A stretch of DNA of 64,000 nucleotides from Isoetes taiwanensis (GCA_021234155.1 JAJEKV010000032.1:374001-438000); one strand, 5' to 3'; positions 35,001 to 46,770 are shown, numbered from the stretch's first letter. The notes: generated by a model not told the origin, from the letters alone. Program-made: numbers and translations.

Positions 35001-35273
35001 TGCAATGCGTCCATTGTGATTATTGTACTTCAAGACAATGTTTATGAGATTTAAGTTAGTCTTGGCCCTACTTTGGCATTTGAAATTCTCTTGTTGAATT
35101 TTAATGAACTATGGAGCATTCAAAAGCAAACGTTTGGGCTCAAGGGCATTCCAAACATTTTTGCATACCTTAAGGGTGTTTTGTGAATTTTGAAACTTTT
35201 GAAATTTGAAATAAAATACATGTCATAGGCGCTCACACTATCTCCCCCCGATTGGGGTTATTTTTTTAAAAAA

Positions 35274-35339
35274 TGGAAACCCTTCCAAATTTCTATGAAA
35301 TCCGGAAGGGTTTCCATATTAAACTTGGAAGGGTTTCCA
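35274..35339. repeat. Hairpin: TGGAAACCCTTCC with two inverted arms
   Basis: Arm 35274-35286 is the perfect reverse complement of 35304-35316 and of 35327-35339, so two alternative hairpins are possible. AT-rich loop sequence; it lies in the MULE 3' region. Confidence 0.8.
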
Positions 35340-36913
35340 TAAAAATATATTTTTTTGGGGTGCGTGATATCCACCGTAATTAATTCTTGGAATTAAATTC
35401 GGACGACTATTATTGAAAAGCTTTATCCAGAAAGAAATTTTTTGTTCTTACCTCTCTCACCGACAGTTTTCTTTGCAATTGGCGATTCTGGAATGGCATA
35501 GAGTCGATCAAGGACAATCAGGTATAGGAAGGGTTTCTTGGAGTTCCGCCCTTGCTTTAATTTTTTTTCCGCTTCTAAACTGCTTTAATTTTTTTTCCGC
35601 TTCAGAATCGTGGCTGCAGTCCGGCTATGGCGCCCAGCTATGGCGCCCATCCAAAATGTGGTTGCTGCTGCCGATAATGAGGTTTTGATGGCATGGCAAC
35701 AACCTATTTTCTTGTCTACACATGATTTCTTGAAGTTATTGTGCTTCTGGTGAGATTGCAAGTATACAAAAAATATATTAACCCTACACTCCATGATTCT
35801 TCTATAAATTTTTGTAGCAAAAGGTTAATAAGGCAATCGTTTGATCATATGGATGCGGATTTTTGGCGAGTATGGTTCAATTCCAAGTGTTCTGCAAATG
35901 AAAATGGTCGAAATGATTCTGGCATGCACAATATAGCAGAGTTCTTAATATGCACGTAGCTTCGGCCGGCCCGCCTAATCCAACCACATTGGCCGCTTCT
36001 CCTTAAGAAAATAGGCCTAATTTTTTTGGACGGCCGTTCCTGTCTGAGTGGTCTTTTGCAGAGCCAAATCTGGCCTTAATGCCATAAACGGCCACCTGTA
36101 TGGCATTCCCATTTCTAGTTTGCTGGATGCAGAGTTCCATGAGCACAAATATGCTGGAGCTTATGGCAATTGATTGATTGGCTTAAATTGACCACAAAGA
36201 CATAGCTTGGTCAGCTACAAAAACTGAATTTCTCGATTGCAATTTGAACTTTATGCTATTCTTGACGGTAGGGGTTTTTCCTTCTTCTTAATCTAAAATG
36301 TTTTTGTCTTTTGCTTAAAACGGCATGGCCAAATCTATGCTGGCCTAAGTCTTATGGCAAGACATCATGTGCTTAGGACGTAATTTGATATTAAATACTC
36401 AAAAAGCATATTCTGTCACAGGAGAGGTGATGCCGTAATTGCATGTGCAGCCTTATAATACTGTAATTTCGTAGGAAAATGGTCCAGAGATCTCTGATTC
36501 AGGTCTGAATCTTTATCAGGTATTTTCGACCCAAATCGGGCGTACTTAGAACCATCGTGTTATTTTGTGAATTTGAAGGAAACTTAAGGGCATTCCAAAC
36601 ATTTTTGCATAACTTATGGGTGTTTTGTGAATTTTGAAACTTTTAAATTTTGAAATAAAACACACGTTATAGGTATCAAGGGTATTTTGTGAATTTGAAG
36701 GAAACATAAGGGCATTATGTCAAAACATAAGGGTATTTGAACAAATATCAAAACTACAAAATACATTGTACGTTGACTAGAGGCATTCCATAGGTTTTTG
36801 AAAAGTTAGGGGCATGTGGCAAAATATGTCAAAAAATAAGGGTATTCTGTAGTTTTTCCCAATTTTTAAAATCTTTGTTTACACCAAACCCACCTAGGCC
36901 ATTTCCTCGTATA

Positions 36914-37153
36914 AAGTGCATTTGATATTGAGACCGTACTTTGATTAGACACATCTTATTCTAATTAAAAATTTTAAAATATATTTTTTTTGTGTGTGTG
37001 TGCATTTGATATGAAGACCCTATGCTGATTAGACACGTCTTATTCTGATTAAAAAGTTTAAAAATCTTTGTTTTGGTGCGTGCATTTCATATTGAGACCA
37101 TATTCTAATTAGACACATCCTAATCTGATTAAAAATTTTAAAATCTTTGTTTT
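36914..37153. repeat. Three-copy tandem repeat, about 80-90 bp
   Basis: The block 'gtgcatttgatattgagacc' through 'gattagacac...cttattctgattaaaaattttaaaat' occurs three times. A single related block sits near 31377-31425, and 'aatttcctc.tataaagtgca' precedes both sites. Confidence 0.8.
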
Positions 37154-38583
37154 GCTGTATTATGGAAGATCTTGTTTTGTTGACTGATTTTTTTTCTTTT
37201 TTCTTTTTTCCCCCTTTTTTTTTTCAAAAAACACTAGGAACAACATATAAACCATTAAAAAAAATACATGTCCCATAACACACCAAAACAAAGATTTTAA
37301 AAACTTTTTATTTTTGCATATAAAATACGGCCATGTTTAACACTAGAGTTGTGCCTTGATGAACCCAAATGGGTTCATTCGCACACTTTTTTTGAAATTC
37401 TATTATAGCTACGGGATAAAGAATTTGTCTACATACTTACAATATGTTGTCCTCCATGAGTGTACATGTAAGAAAAAAATTCATGAAAAATATAGAAAGC
37501 TTCTATTACCAAACATAATATGGAGCCGAATACAAAGGGGTCAAGTTTATTCTCAAAGTCTTTAACATTTCTCACATTATTTTGCAAATATGATTTTTTC
37601 TAGGAATTCTAATTCTTCCATCTTGTAAATCATGATATGAAAAATCTATCACAAAAAGAATTAGAAAAATCTATCGTAGAATTTTCAAGAAATAATTCCT
37701 TAAAGTTTGAAGTTCGGGAAGTTCTTTATGGACCAAGTTAGGTTCCCCTCGAGGGTCAAAATTTTGAAAATTCATAGTACTACTCCATCTTTTGAAAAAA
37801 TGAAATCCATTTAGCAAGACGTGTAGTACTTAGTATCCATTTCCATTAAAAAATAATAGTACCTTCACATTGTTATTCTATTTCAAATATCATGGATATG
37901 AAATGGTTCCCTGGATGGCTGTTTTTCAAAAAAATTCCTTAGGGACTGGATTTGGGTCTCTCAAGGATTGAAATTATGATTTGCTCATTGGTACATCAAA
38001 TTTTTATGAAATCACATGAAATTTAAAACATGAGTAGCATTTTTAGGCTACGTTCATAGAAAATTAATGTTATCTTGAAATTTTTATTCCATATTGAGTG
38101 TCATGAGATTATATCATATCATTGAAACCATTGAATTGAGTGTGTTTCAAGGTGCGATTGTGCCAAACTTGTGAAGAGTTTTATTTTGCCATTGAATATG
38201 GTGGTACAACTTCGAGTTAATCTTACAATTCAGGTGTTCATATTTAAAATCTCATACGTATCATGAAGAACTAGTCCCTAATATGGAGAAGGGATTGAGG
38301 GACCCATACAGGTTGGTGAACCCAAACAGGTCCTTGAGACAACTCTAGTTTTAAAGAATTTAAAGAATTTAAGAGCAAGAATTTAAGAACCTCTTGCAAC
38401 ACGGACTCAGCCAAGTAAAAGATCCAAGTCTCTTGTATTGAATCAAATAGATATGGAAGCACAATTTATCCACCCAACCAGATCCAGGACTTAGGCAATT
38501 ATCTATCTCTCGCTTAGGATTTGGCTTTAAAAATTGATGTTGATTTTTGGTTGAACTCCATGGCTGAAGAAAATTATTGCCTC
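37154..38583. other. Unassigned AT-rich stretch
   Basis: T-rich low-complexity DNA at 37185-37225 and scattered short ORFs with no family resemblance. Nothing recognised. Confidence 0.4.
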
Positions 38584-40779
38584 AGGAAGGAAGGAAGGAA
38601 GGAAGGAAGGAAGGTACTTTTATCGTCCACGGAGACCAATCGGTCTATGGGACCCAATACAAAAACGCAGCAAGCGGATTACTGCCCGGATTAAAAAACC
38701 CCCGCCCCGAAGGGTTTTCGAGGGAAAAACCGTGGCAGCAATCAGCCTGCTGACAAACTGTGCTAATCATATAAAATGCAGAAACATGCCAATATATACA
38801 GTCATGCACCACCGTAGAGTGCCTAGTCGTGGACAGCCAAAGGGGGCAAAGGTGACCTCGCAGTCCGGCACCTTCTGGATGTATGACCCCTGTGGCACTT
38901 GGACGGCGGTGTTCATCAGCAAATGCAAAGGGCACGTCCGGCCGGTACTAAGGGGAGCGATATCCGCCCGGATCGGCGAACGCCGGGCAACTCGAAAGTG
39001 TGAGACTCATCCTCAATGGCACCCGCTTGAGCAAAGATCGACAGCTTTGCCCCGGCGAGCTCCCCAATCCACCGCCCGCCTCGATGGTAAGATGGTGGGC
39101 ACCCTCTTGAATGGGAGGCAATGAGAGTCGCTTTTGAGGGGGAACGGGAACGCGGGGTAGAGTCAGGCCCGGGCTAACACGGGTTGATGTGCTCCTTGTA
39201 ATGGGCCATTTTGACCTCGCTCTAGAGCAATGGGGTCCCGAGCTTGCCAAGGAAACAAGCATCTAGGTACTCCCGCTGGCCGTCCACGACGGGTCACGCG
39301 CTCCAACAGACGCGATGGTGCTCTCGCGACGCTCCATCGGGCGAACCACATGATCTCTCTTACCCCTCCAACAGGCCCTAAGTCAGCGGACTCATGGCCA
39401 CGGTTAAGCGGAGTGCGGGAGCCGAGCATCACCCATAGTAACCACTTTCTCGAAAATAGATCACGCGGTCTATCAAGGGCTGCCGAAGCAAGCAAGAATC
39501 CAGCTTTCCGCAGCCAGATCGATAGGGGCCCGAAGGTTTCACCCCAAGTGCGTGCTAAAAAATGCCTTCGACTTTTGCTCCAAGTCATTCAGTGTCGCCA
39601 AAGAGACGACCAGGGCCCCCAAACCTGCGGGGAGGGGCATCGAGGGTGCCGGACCGCCCGCAATGTATGTGCCCGATGGCCCCAATCATATAGCTCGCCG
39701 GTGAGTTATTCAAGATGGCATAAAGCGCTTTCCACTGTTTGTCACAAGCGGATAGATGCCTCCCGCCAGAGCGGTAGGGAGGGGAACTCCACCCTCAGGT
39801 ACTTGTAGGTGGGTGGACGCCCACAGTCATCCCCGATATGTGAGTGCGGAGGCATGGGGTGGCGGAAGAGATATGAGAACCACCCCGGTCTTGGCGGATT
39901 GACGCCAAGCATGTCCCAGAGCCCCGACAAAATGTGTCTAGGGCATGTGTGAGACCGCAGATAGCTTGGGGGTGGGGCCAGCAGGCCAACATCGTCGCAT
40001 AGATGAGCCGGGCGGATGACCTGGTGCAAAAGCTGTATGCCATCCCCCCCATGCTCAGTAAGCCAGGGCTCTAACTGATCAATGTAGAGGCCAAAAGTGT
40101 TGGCGTGGCGAGAGAGGGCAACCCCGCCGGACCCGATACTACTTGGTGAATGCTTGGCGTGATTTTGGTTGCATCTGCTAAAACAACTCTCATACAACCC
40201 AGTATATGGCATTCGCGAGGCAGCCGGGAGCCCGTTGGGCTTGACGCAGCTTCAGCCTACGCCTTTTTCGGGGGACCAGATCAAAAAGCCGCACAAGTCC
40301 ACAAAGCAACAATACAAGTCCAGCCGATGATTCCTACCGTCTTCAATCGGCCCGTAGCCGTAAAGATATGGTCAATCGTTGAGTGGCGGGTCGAAAAGCC
40401 CTCGCCGTGTAGGGGCTCGCGACATCCGCCTCGCCAGCGGGTCAACTGCTGCTCGAGAATGCCAGCCAACAGTTTGGCAAATACTGAACTGACCATGATC
40501 GTCCGGTAATTGGCCGGATAGTGTGGGTCGCCCGCCTTGTGAATGGGAACAACCCCGCCAGGGTCCATTGTCGGGAAACCCTCCCGCAATGCTCAAGTTG
40601 AGCGTGGTAGTGAGGACCCGGCACAAGCGGCTGCCCGCCCACTTGAGTAACTCGGCACCGCATACCATCGAGGTCACCGCCTTCCCATTAGCTAGCCGTT
40701 GCAGGCCCTCCTCAACATCCTCGTCCACGAGAACCAATGGGGGGCCATCCTGTGGGGGTATGGGCGTACGCGTGCTCAT
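38584..40779 (-). mobile_element. LINE C: 5'-truncated LINE of the A/D family, decayed
   Basis: On the minus strand: RT-containing frames (40779 to about 39740), a C-terminal region, the shared 3' module, and a CCTT microsatellite tail (38584-38614). GC-rich like LINE A. It begins at about 40779 within the segment before the RT domain, so the endonuclease is missing. The 3' part is colinear with LINE D. The long plus-strand ORFs at 38732-39124, 39230-39808, 40150-40509 and 40523-40783 are antisense to it. Confidence 0.85.
39742..40779 (-). pseudogene. LINE C reverse transcriptase remnant
   Basis: Frames in order: EDVEEGLQRLANGKAV, GAELLKWAGSRLCR, GGVVPIHKAGDPHYPANYRT, MVSSVFAKLLAGILEQQL, FSTRHSTIDHIF, then TFGLYIDQLEPWLTEHGGDG, the catalytic box as AHLCDDVGLLA (YADD now LCDD) and PPTYKYLRVEFPSLPLW. 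Multiple frameshifts break the palm domain. Confidence 0.85.
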
Positions 40780-40869
40780 CTAATAAAATAAACTTCACTC
40801 TGGAAGCTCCAAAGTTGAATCTGGCATACATGGAATGAGGAGTAATACACAAATGAGGTACTTCAGACA

Positions 40870-41655
40870 AATGGAAGTCTACTTCAATGCTTCCTCTATC
40901 TCAGTGTTGGCATAAAAATTTGACATTAGCACGTATCCTGGAGAATACATGGAATCTGAAACTGTAATTTTTTCAAAGCAGAGTTTACCTAGCTCCTTAT
41001 TCCCATGTATGCTGCAAGCATTAAGAAGAGTAATCCAGCCTATGGTATCAGAACCCATATTTTTCTTGAGCACATCTTCTACTTATAAACGCAAAGCCTC
41101 ATCAACCAAACCAGCAAAGCTGCATGCACTAATAATACCCAGAAAAGTCACATCATTTAATTCATTCTTTGTATGCTGCAAATCCCAGAAAAATTGCAGA
41201 GCAAGATCTGCTCTTCCATGTTGGGCACAACCTGTTATCATTGCATTCCATGCGATGATATTAGAATTTGGTGATGTAAAAAATATTCTACATGTCTCCT
41301 CTAGGCGCCATAATTGGCATATATGTATAAATGTAGTAGATACTATAGGGATTCAATTCGAATCCAAGCTCTGCAACTTCTCAACATATCCAGCAACCAT
41401 TGCGCTCCATGACACCACATTTTTATGTAATAACCTGTCAAAGACAAAGCAGGCCTCCTCCAGACTTCCACATTTGGCATACATGTCTATAAGGATGCCC
41501 AGCAATAAGATACAAAACTGATGAAAATTGATTACAGACCTAAATTGACGAAATTGATTCCCATGTCCTGTGAGGTGCGCTGTTGGGTCCATAAGAGGCA
41601 CTGCCATAGTTGAAGGCTGGCAAAAACACATGCTATGTGGTGTAACTTTTACCAT
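40870..41655 (-). pseudogene. PLS-type pentatricopeptide repeat protein, 3' part, broken
   Basis: Minus-strand frames read LIDMYAKCGSLEEACFVFDR, NVVSWSAMVAGYVE, NIIAWNAMITGCAQHGRADL, DVTFLGIISACSFAGLVDEA, then GWITLLNACSIHGNKELGK and PGYVLMSNFYANTEIEEALK. This is the usual run of S, L and P repeats followed by the E motif of plant organellar RNA-editing and RNA-processing factors. Such proteins bind one RNA base per repeat in mitochondria or plastids. At least two frame changes and one stop separate the repeats, no 5' part with a transit peptide is seen, and no DYW domain follows. Confidence 0.85.
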
Positions 41656-42380
41656 TCAAACGTGGGTTCATTTATATATAAGACATGTTTCGAGCTCCAA
41701 GATCCGGAGTAAAACCAACCCGAGGAGGTGGTTATGGAGAAACTTGGAATAAAAATAGCGATGGAAGGAATAGTTCACGGCAAGGCTGAAGGGGTTCGGA
41801 TACCATAACTGGATCCGCCAGCCGGATCCGGATCCAGTTGTCCGGATTCGGATCCAGAGCTTCTACTTGCTACATCTGCAGATACGCGATAGCAAAAGCT
41901 TTTGCTTCCATGTTCTTCAAGATTTCCTGTTTTAAAAAGTGCATTGCTTTTTTTAGTTTTCTCTCTCTAGCGCCTTGCTCCTTCTCTCTCTAGCACACTT
42001 TCTCTCTCTAGAATTGCCTCTCCCAGTTGTGCTCTCGGTACAAACCGGTTTCCTTTAGGCCCTTTGGGCCGTCAGTTCCTTGCACTTTTCCCTCTCCCAT
42101 CTCACGGCACATTTTTCAAGCACTTGTTCCCTCTCCCTTCTCCCTTCTCCCTTCTCCACTTTTTTTCCCTCTCCCTTCTTCCTGGCACATTTTCCCTCTC
42201 CCTGGGGTAATTTAGCCACACTTTCTCTCTCTATGGTTTTGGTCAAAGGCAACTCTAACCGCGCCTTTGATTGTGTCCATATCTGGGTAGCATCAAAGTC
42301 CTCAGGTTACATTCTCTCTCTAGATTCGAGGCCACAAGCCCGAATAGCTCACCTTCCAACTTCTTTCCATTCCAAAAGAA
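41656..42380. other. Unassigned stretch with CT-rich repeats
   Basis: 41800-41870 has repeats of 'ggatccg'. 41955-42240 is pyrimidine-rich with repeated 'ttctctctctag' and 'ccctctcccttct'. The ORFs here follow the low-complexity sequence and are not supported. Confidence 0.6.
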
Positions 42381-42394
42381 TTCCAGCAATAATC

Positions 42395-42454
42395 GGATTT
42401 GAGCCCCCCCACCTATAGGGTTGAATCCTCCAAACCCCCCCATGCTAACCACTA
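42395..42454 (-). repeat. Weak tRNA-like (SINE head?) sequence
   Basis: Minus strand 42454-42441 reads TAGTGGTTAGCATG, a good Pol III A box; 42405-42395 reads GGCTCAAATCC, a B box with two departures from GGTTCGAATCC. The layout resembles 45868-45908. Supported only by these boxes. Confidence 0.3.
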
Positions 42455-42554
42455 AGGGCGGGCACTCTTTATGCTTTCCTTTTAATTTTTGAATCCCTAA
42501 ATACTCCTTGTGCTCTTTTAATTCGCTTCTTGACCTTGCAGACTCCAATCAACA

Positions 42555-43471
42555 ATGGCCACTTATGTACCCCCCTACCCAAATTCCCACCTGAATGGAG
42601 ATACTCCTCAAGCCACAGCCCAAGCCCAGGCCCAGCCCTAGCCCCCAACTGCCGCCCACGCATGCCCCAAGCTACCGATCTCAGACAGGACGAGCCCGCC
42701 CAGGAGAATCAAGCGGATGGTCCCCAGCGTAAACGGCTCCGACCAGATGCCACGAACAAGGGAGAGGCCACTTCCATGAGGAGAGAAGCACGGGCAAAGG
42801 CCCAATCAGCAAGATTGACCCGAGAGGAGATTGGTTGTTATCTAGACCCGATGGCAGATCGGGCACAAACGATGGCCTTGAAAGAACTGGGGCAGGAATC
42901 GCATGCAACAGGACCCGAATTGCAGACCTAGCAGAAGAGATCCAGGCCTCGGCGCCCCATGTTCTCAGAAGACAACTGGCAGCAGATAGGTAGCGGATTG
43001 CAGAGATGGAGACCCCTACACAACAATTGGAAGACGACATCTGTTTAGCACACTTTAAAAGACAGCAACAGAAGCAAGATCTTGTTGACCTGCGGGCTCG
43101 TGTGGACTCCCTCTCCACCATCATAGAGACCATGGCACAAGATAGGCACCGTGCTGACCAAGAGACAAGGGCAACCTTCTTCCGCCTCCAATCAGAGGTC
43201 GCGGAGTCCGCCACCACCATGCTAAGCATGCAGACTGCCTTTGAAGCGAGTCAGTCAGAGTTGAGCGTGCTTCACAGGAAGGCCGATGCGACACCGGGGA
43301 GTTGCGGGGAGCTTCGAAAGCAACCATTGTTCAGCAAGGTAAGGACCTTCATGCAGAAGCCCATGAACAATTGCGGCGATGCACAAGGGGAATTGGCAAG
43401 GCGGGAATTCCAAAGAAGAGGCGGCGGTGTAGGTTATGTGCAGCGTCATCGGAACCTTTTACGTACATAAT
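42555..43471 (+). pseudogene. Unrecognised coiled-coil reading frame, broken
   Basis: An ATG at 42555 opens MATYVPPYPNSHLNGDTPQA and an alanine/glutamine-rich stretch ending at a TAG near 42641. The neighbouring frame continues with charged sequence QRKRLRPDATNKGEA and ARLTREEIGCYLDPMADRAQ to 42931. A third frame (43006 on) is strongly heptad-like: LVDLRARVDSLSTIIETMAQ, RATFFRLQSEVAESATTMLS. The last frame ends with basic PKKRRRCRLC near 43440. Total about 300 codons. The uniform composition suggests one former gene, perhaps a gag-like or nuclear protein, but no family is recognised. Confidence 0.4.
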
Positions 43472-45526
43472 GTAACCGTACCCATGCATACCATAATGAC
43501 GTTACCTAATCATCCATCATTCTGATACAAATTTTAATAAGTTAACGTACGCGTCCGTTACATCTAGGAGACATAACATATGATACAATGCGTTATGTAC
43601 GTACGTACATAAGTACATATAAGTTGTATAATATAATTTTTTTTTTTTCATTTTTTCGCACCCTAAACCATGGTCGAAGCAGACTGCTTACGAAACTTCA
43701 ATCTCTGCTCTTTCAAACTTCTATTTTCGATCTTTTAAGGCATCAAACTCAGGTATACAAGTATCTCTGATCCATCCAATATTAGTTAGTTTGCCAACGA
43801 CTATGATTAACTTTTGTCTTGCTCAACAAATGTTTTTAAGGGAATACAGCAGATAGATTATATCATTGTCTATATTCGGTAAGCGAGTTGCATTGGAGGA
43901 GGTTGTTTATCTGCTAAGGCTCACTTCTCTGATAAGGTCAGAGTGATAAAGAATCATTTAGCGATCTTTGTCTCTTTGCATCTTTGAATTTATCTTAGTC
44001 ACAGACATGGGTTCTTATGTTCTTTTATTCTGGGAACACATTTGATACTTAAAGCTTTTGGATGCTCCAAGTTTTGTAAAGATTAACTATGATCTGAGTA
44101 TGGGTAAGAAACTTGTGATGTGGTATGAGTTTATGGTTACATGGCTTGGAGGTTATAGTCTAAAAAAAATTGTAACAGCATTATGCTACACTGCATTTGT
44201 TCAGCTATGCATCTCACCTCTGTAACTTTATTTCATGAGATGAAGCTCCATCTATCCATCTGTACGTATTCAGGAGCATAGCCATAGTGTACTATAGCCT
44301 TAGCTTGAGACTTGTGACAATTCGTTTTTTGCTAGCTTGCAGACTTTAAGCAAATGTGTTTTGATTGGTTGCCCTCTGGCAAGGCAAACATTATTATTTG
44401 TCTCCTGTTTAAAGTTGCATGAACTAGTTCATGCCAAATGCTTATTGGACAAATATCCATCGCATATCTGTGTGCATACTTGCACGATATATCGACCGAT
44501 GTACTATGTTTTCGATCTAAAATTGTATCAACTAATATCTTATTTGTTGGATTTGCAAAAGATCAGATAGAGTAAGTCATAAGCCAAACGAATTTTGGAC
44601 CTTGTGTTAATTATTTAGGTGTACGATAGATGCTTATTTGTACCAATTCCTGATTTTCCTGATTATTTTAGTATTGTCGATGCACTATCTTAGATAAAAT
44701 ACATGTGTAGATTGTCCTTGATCTAACAGTAACCAAGGATCTTTTATATCAACCACGATGCATGGATCACTTTGAGTTTATTATAATCAAGGGTGTTTGG
44801 TATCAACCTCAATGCTACGAATGTTTTTTCATTGGCTTGATGTGATCGGTGTCACACATATTCCTGATATGAACCAATTCACAAATGTCAAATTCGTCTC
44901 CACATATTTTTGAGTCATAATTGCTTATGTCCAGACTCCTTTCTCTTCCGAGAATAGCAGCATGTTATTGCAAGATTAAAGAATGATACAATGATGTCCG
45001 AGATTGAGTTGAGCAAGTACCTTTGAGCTTTAAGTAATCATTATACCTTCTTCTTATTGGTAAATTTCAGCCAGAATTCAGATGCACGATTTCATTTCTT
45101 AGATAGATAGATGCATGTAACATGTTTACAGTTAGACTAGGCATATTGCAGCGTAAGAATTGCAAATTGCTGCAAATTAAGCATAGGCCATATTATTCTA
45201 GTGCTAGTTAGAATTCTAGACTGATTATGCTGGTGTTTTTTTTCCACCATAGATATGCTTGTCCTATGTGTACTCTGGCAAATCAAATATAGGTCAGATG
45301 AAATGAATTGCTAATCCAACTTCTGGAATTGTAAATATGAAAATATTAGGATTGGTGGCTTAATTAAAGAGTGAAACAGGTTGAGTACGCCAATGAGAAT
45401 CTATCGCTAGAATAGTTTAACTTTTGACTATGTCACCCTTGAATTCTTAAATTCCATTGTCTCTAGAAATTGTAGAAGCATGCTTGTTTATCCGATCTAT
45501 ATATGTTCTTATGTTTTTAGCTTATC
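43472..45526. other. Unassigned AT-rich stretch
   Basis: A palindromic TACGTACGTAC cluster lies at 43590-43612. Otherwise short ORFs without family signatures. Confidence 0.4.
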
Positions 45527-45830
45527 CGACCGGGTCCGTTCGAGATCCGACGGCTCACGTGGCTTTGGGACATATCCTACGGCTGAGATGGTCCTGGGAG
45601 TTTACATATAATATGTGTACCGCGGTCCCTACGGTCCAGATTGATCGATCCCCGACCAGCCGGTCCGAGATCCGGCGGCTCGGCGGTTTTTTGGGGACAC
45701 ATCCTACGGCCCAATGGCTTTGGCAAATTATATGTAATAGATCCTACGGCTCATATTGCTTTTGTATGGTGAGATCTTGATCGTTGATCGAGTCTAAGAT
45801 CCTAAGGCTCATATTGAATGCTGCGTTCCT
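45527..45830. repeat. Direct repeat of 'gatcctacggctc' blocks, period about 124 bp
   Basis: 45527-45625 and 45651-45745 share 'gagatccg.cggctc', 'acatcctacggc' and 'ttatatgtaata' in order; partial copies continue to 45830. GC-richer than its surroundings and possibly a decayed mobile element, but no ends were found. Confidence 0.55.
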
Positions 45831-45867
45831 TAAGGAAAGGCTTTTAAAATTTTTTATGTTATTGGAA

Positions 45868-45908
45868 GGATTCGAACCCTGGTCCTCAACCCCCCACTCT
45901 AACCACTA
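45868..45908 (-). repeat. tRNA-like SINE head with Pol III A and B boxes
   Basis: The minus strand reads TAGTGGTTAGAGTG (A box, 45908-45895) and, about 20 bases on, GGTTCGAATCC (B box, 45878-45868), a perfect match to the tRNA B box. The intervening 'gggggttgaggaccag' and lack of an acceptor or anticodon stem argue against a functional tRNA. It probably is the 5' head of a SINE running toward lower coordinates. Confidence 0.6.
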
Positions 45909-45949
45909 GCCCAAGCATTAATTCTATAAAAAATTTATGTTTCAAATAT

Positions 45950-46320
45950 ACTTAAGGGTAATGTTCTAATTAAGATAAAATAGACTATAATATTCTAGGA
46001 TGTTTTGAAACTTTCAAAATGTTCGAGAAAAGTTCTACAATGTTCTAGAAATTTCTAGAATGTAAGGGAATCCAGAAGAATTAAAGGGAATATAAGGAAA
46101 TCTCATAAATTGTAAGAGAATCTAGGAAAATATACAAGTCTAACGGAATCTCTTAAAATCTAATTGAATCTAAGGGAATCTTCATAATATCTAAGGGAAT
46201 GTAAGAAAATCTTGATGACATCCTAGAGTTTTTTTAAGATTTTGCAAAAAGCGACAATAGAATGTTCTAAAATGTTTCATAATAAAGGTGTACAATATAA
46301 ATCTTGGAAAAAAAAAATAT
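45950..46320. repeat. Degenerate A-rich repeat ('taagggaatct')
   Basis: Variants of 'taagggaatct', 'gttctagaa' and 'aatctaa' recur at short, irregular spacing. No coding signal. Confidence 0.5.
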
Positions 46321-46514
46321 TCTAGATGCTCAAGGCCTTACATCGTAAGAACATGCTAAAACTGGAACAATGCGCCGTAGGACGCATTAAATTTCTTGTT
46401 TATATATATTGTTTCCATGCATTGTTTATATATGCCTGCAGTATGCCATATATGCAATTATTTGGAATCCATATTATATGTCATTATCTCCGCTTGTCTA
46501 GTATCATCATTACT

Positions 46515-46657
46515 GCAAAGGTTTTTCCCTTGAAAACCTTTCGAGGCAGGGGTTTTTTAATCCTAGTAGTAATGATTGTACTAGCCCATTGTATGGGTCC
46601 CATGACCTATTGGTCTCTGTGGACGTTAAAACAACTATTCTATTCTATTCTATTCTT
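46515..46657 (+). mobile_element. LINE E: 3' module fragment with CTATT tail
   Basis: Matches the shared LINE 3' module (gtttttcccttgaaaacc, 'ggcaggggttttttaatcct', 'gggtcccat...attggtctct.tggacg') and ends in a CTATT microsatellite (46636-46656), the same tail type as LINE A. Only about 120 bases of the element are present, a strongly 5'-truncated insertion. Confidence 0.8.
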
Positions 46658-46689
46658 TAAATATAAGTGCAGATAGATTGATAAAATCT

Positions 46690-46770
46690 TAGTTGCATTC
46701 ATGCACATGCATGCATATGCATGCATTTTTCGTTATGCATTTTTCGTTATGCATTTTTTATGCATGCCTC
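46690..46770. repeat. ATGC-rich low-complexity stretch
   Basis: Alternating 'catgcatgcatatgcatgca' and three copies of 'ttatgcattttt'. Could form cruciforms; no function is inferred. Confidence 0.6.

Larger units (their letters stand above)
32203..36870 (+). mobile_element. Mutator-like element (MULE) with inverted repeats
   Basis: A transposase relic lies between inverted repeats 32278-32355 and 36772-36850 (about 78 bp, few mismatches, shared core 'gccacatgcccctaactttt'). A word family of 'aagggcatt'/'aatgccctt' recurs just inside both, and a ~90-bp segment is directly repeated at 35143-35230 and 36584-36672. The exact ends and a 9-bp target duplication were not fixed. 32356-33440 and 35015-36583 show no other gene. 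The 163-codon minus frame at 32502-32993 has no recognised domain. Confidence 0.7.

Noticed and set aside
39230-39808. 192-codon plus-strand ORF
   Set aside because: Antisense to the C-terminal part of LINE C; high GC content keeps frames open.
42681-43229. 182-codon minus-strand ORF
   Set aside because: Antisense to the coiled-coil frame; composition fits a shadow.
45868-45908. Functional tRNA gene
   Set aside because: Only A and B boxes match; no acceptor stem pairing or anticodon arm can be drawn.
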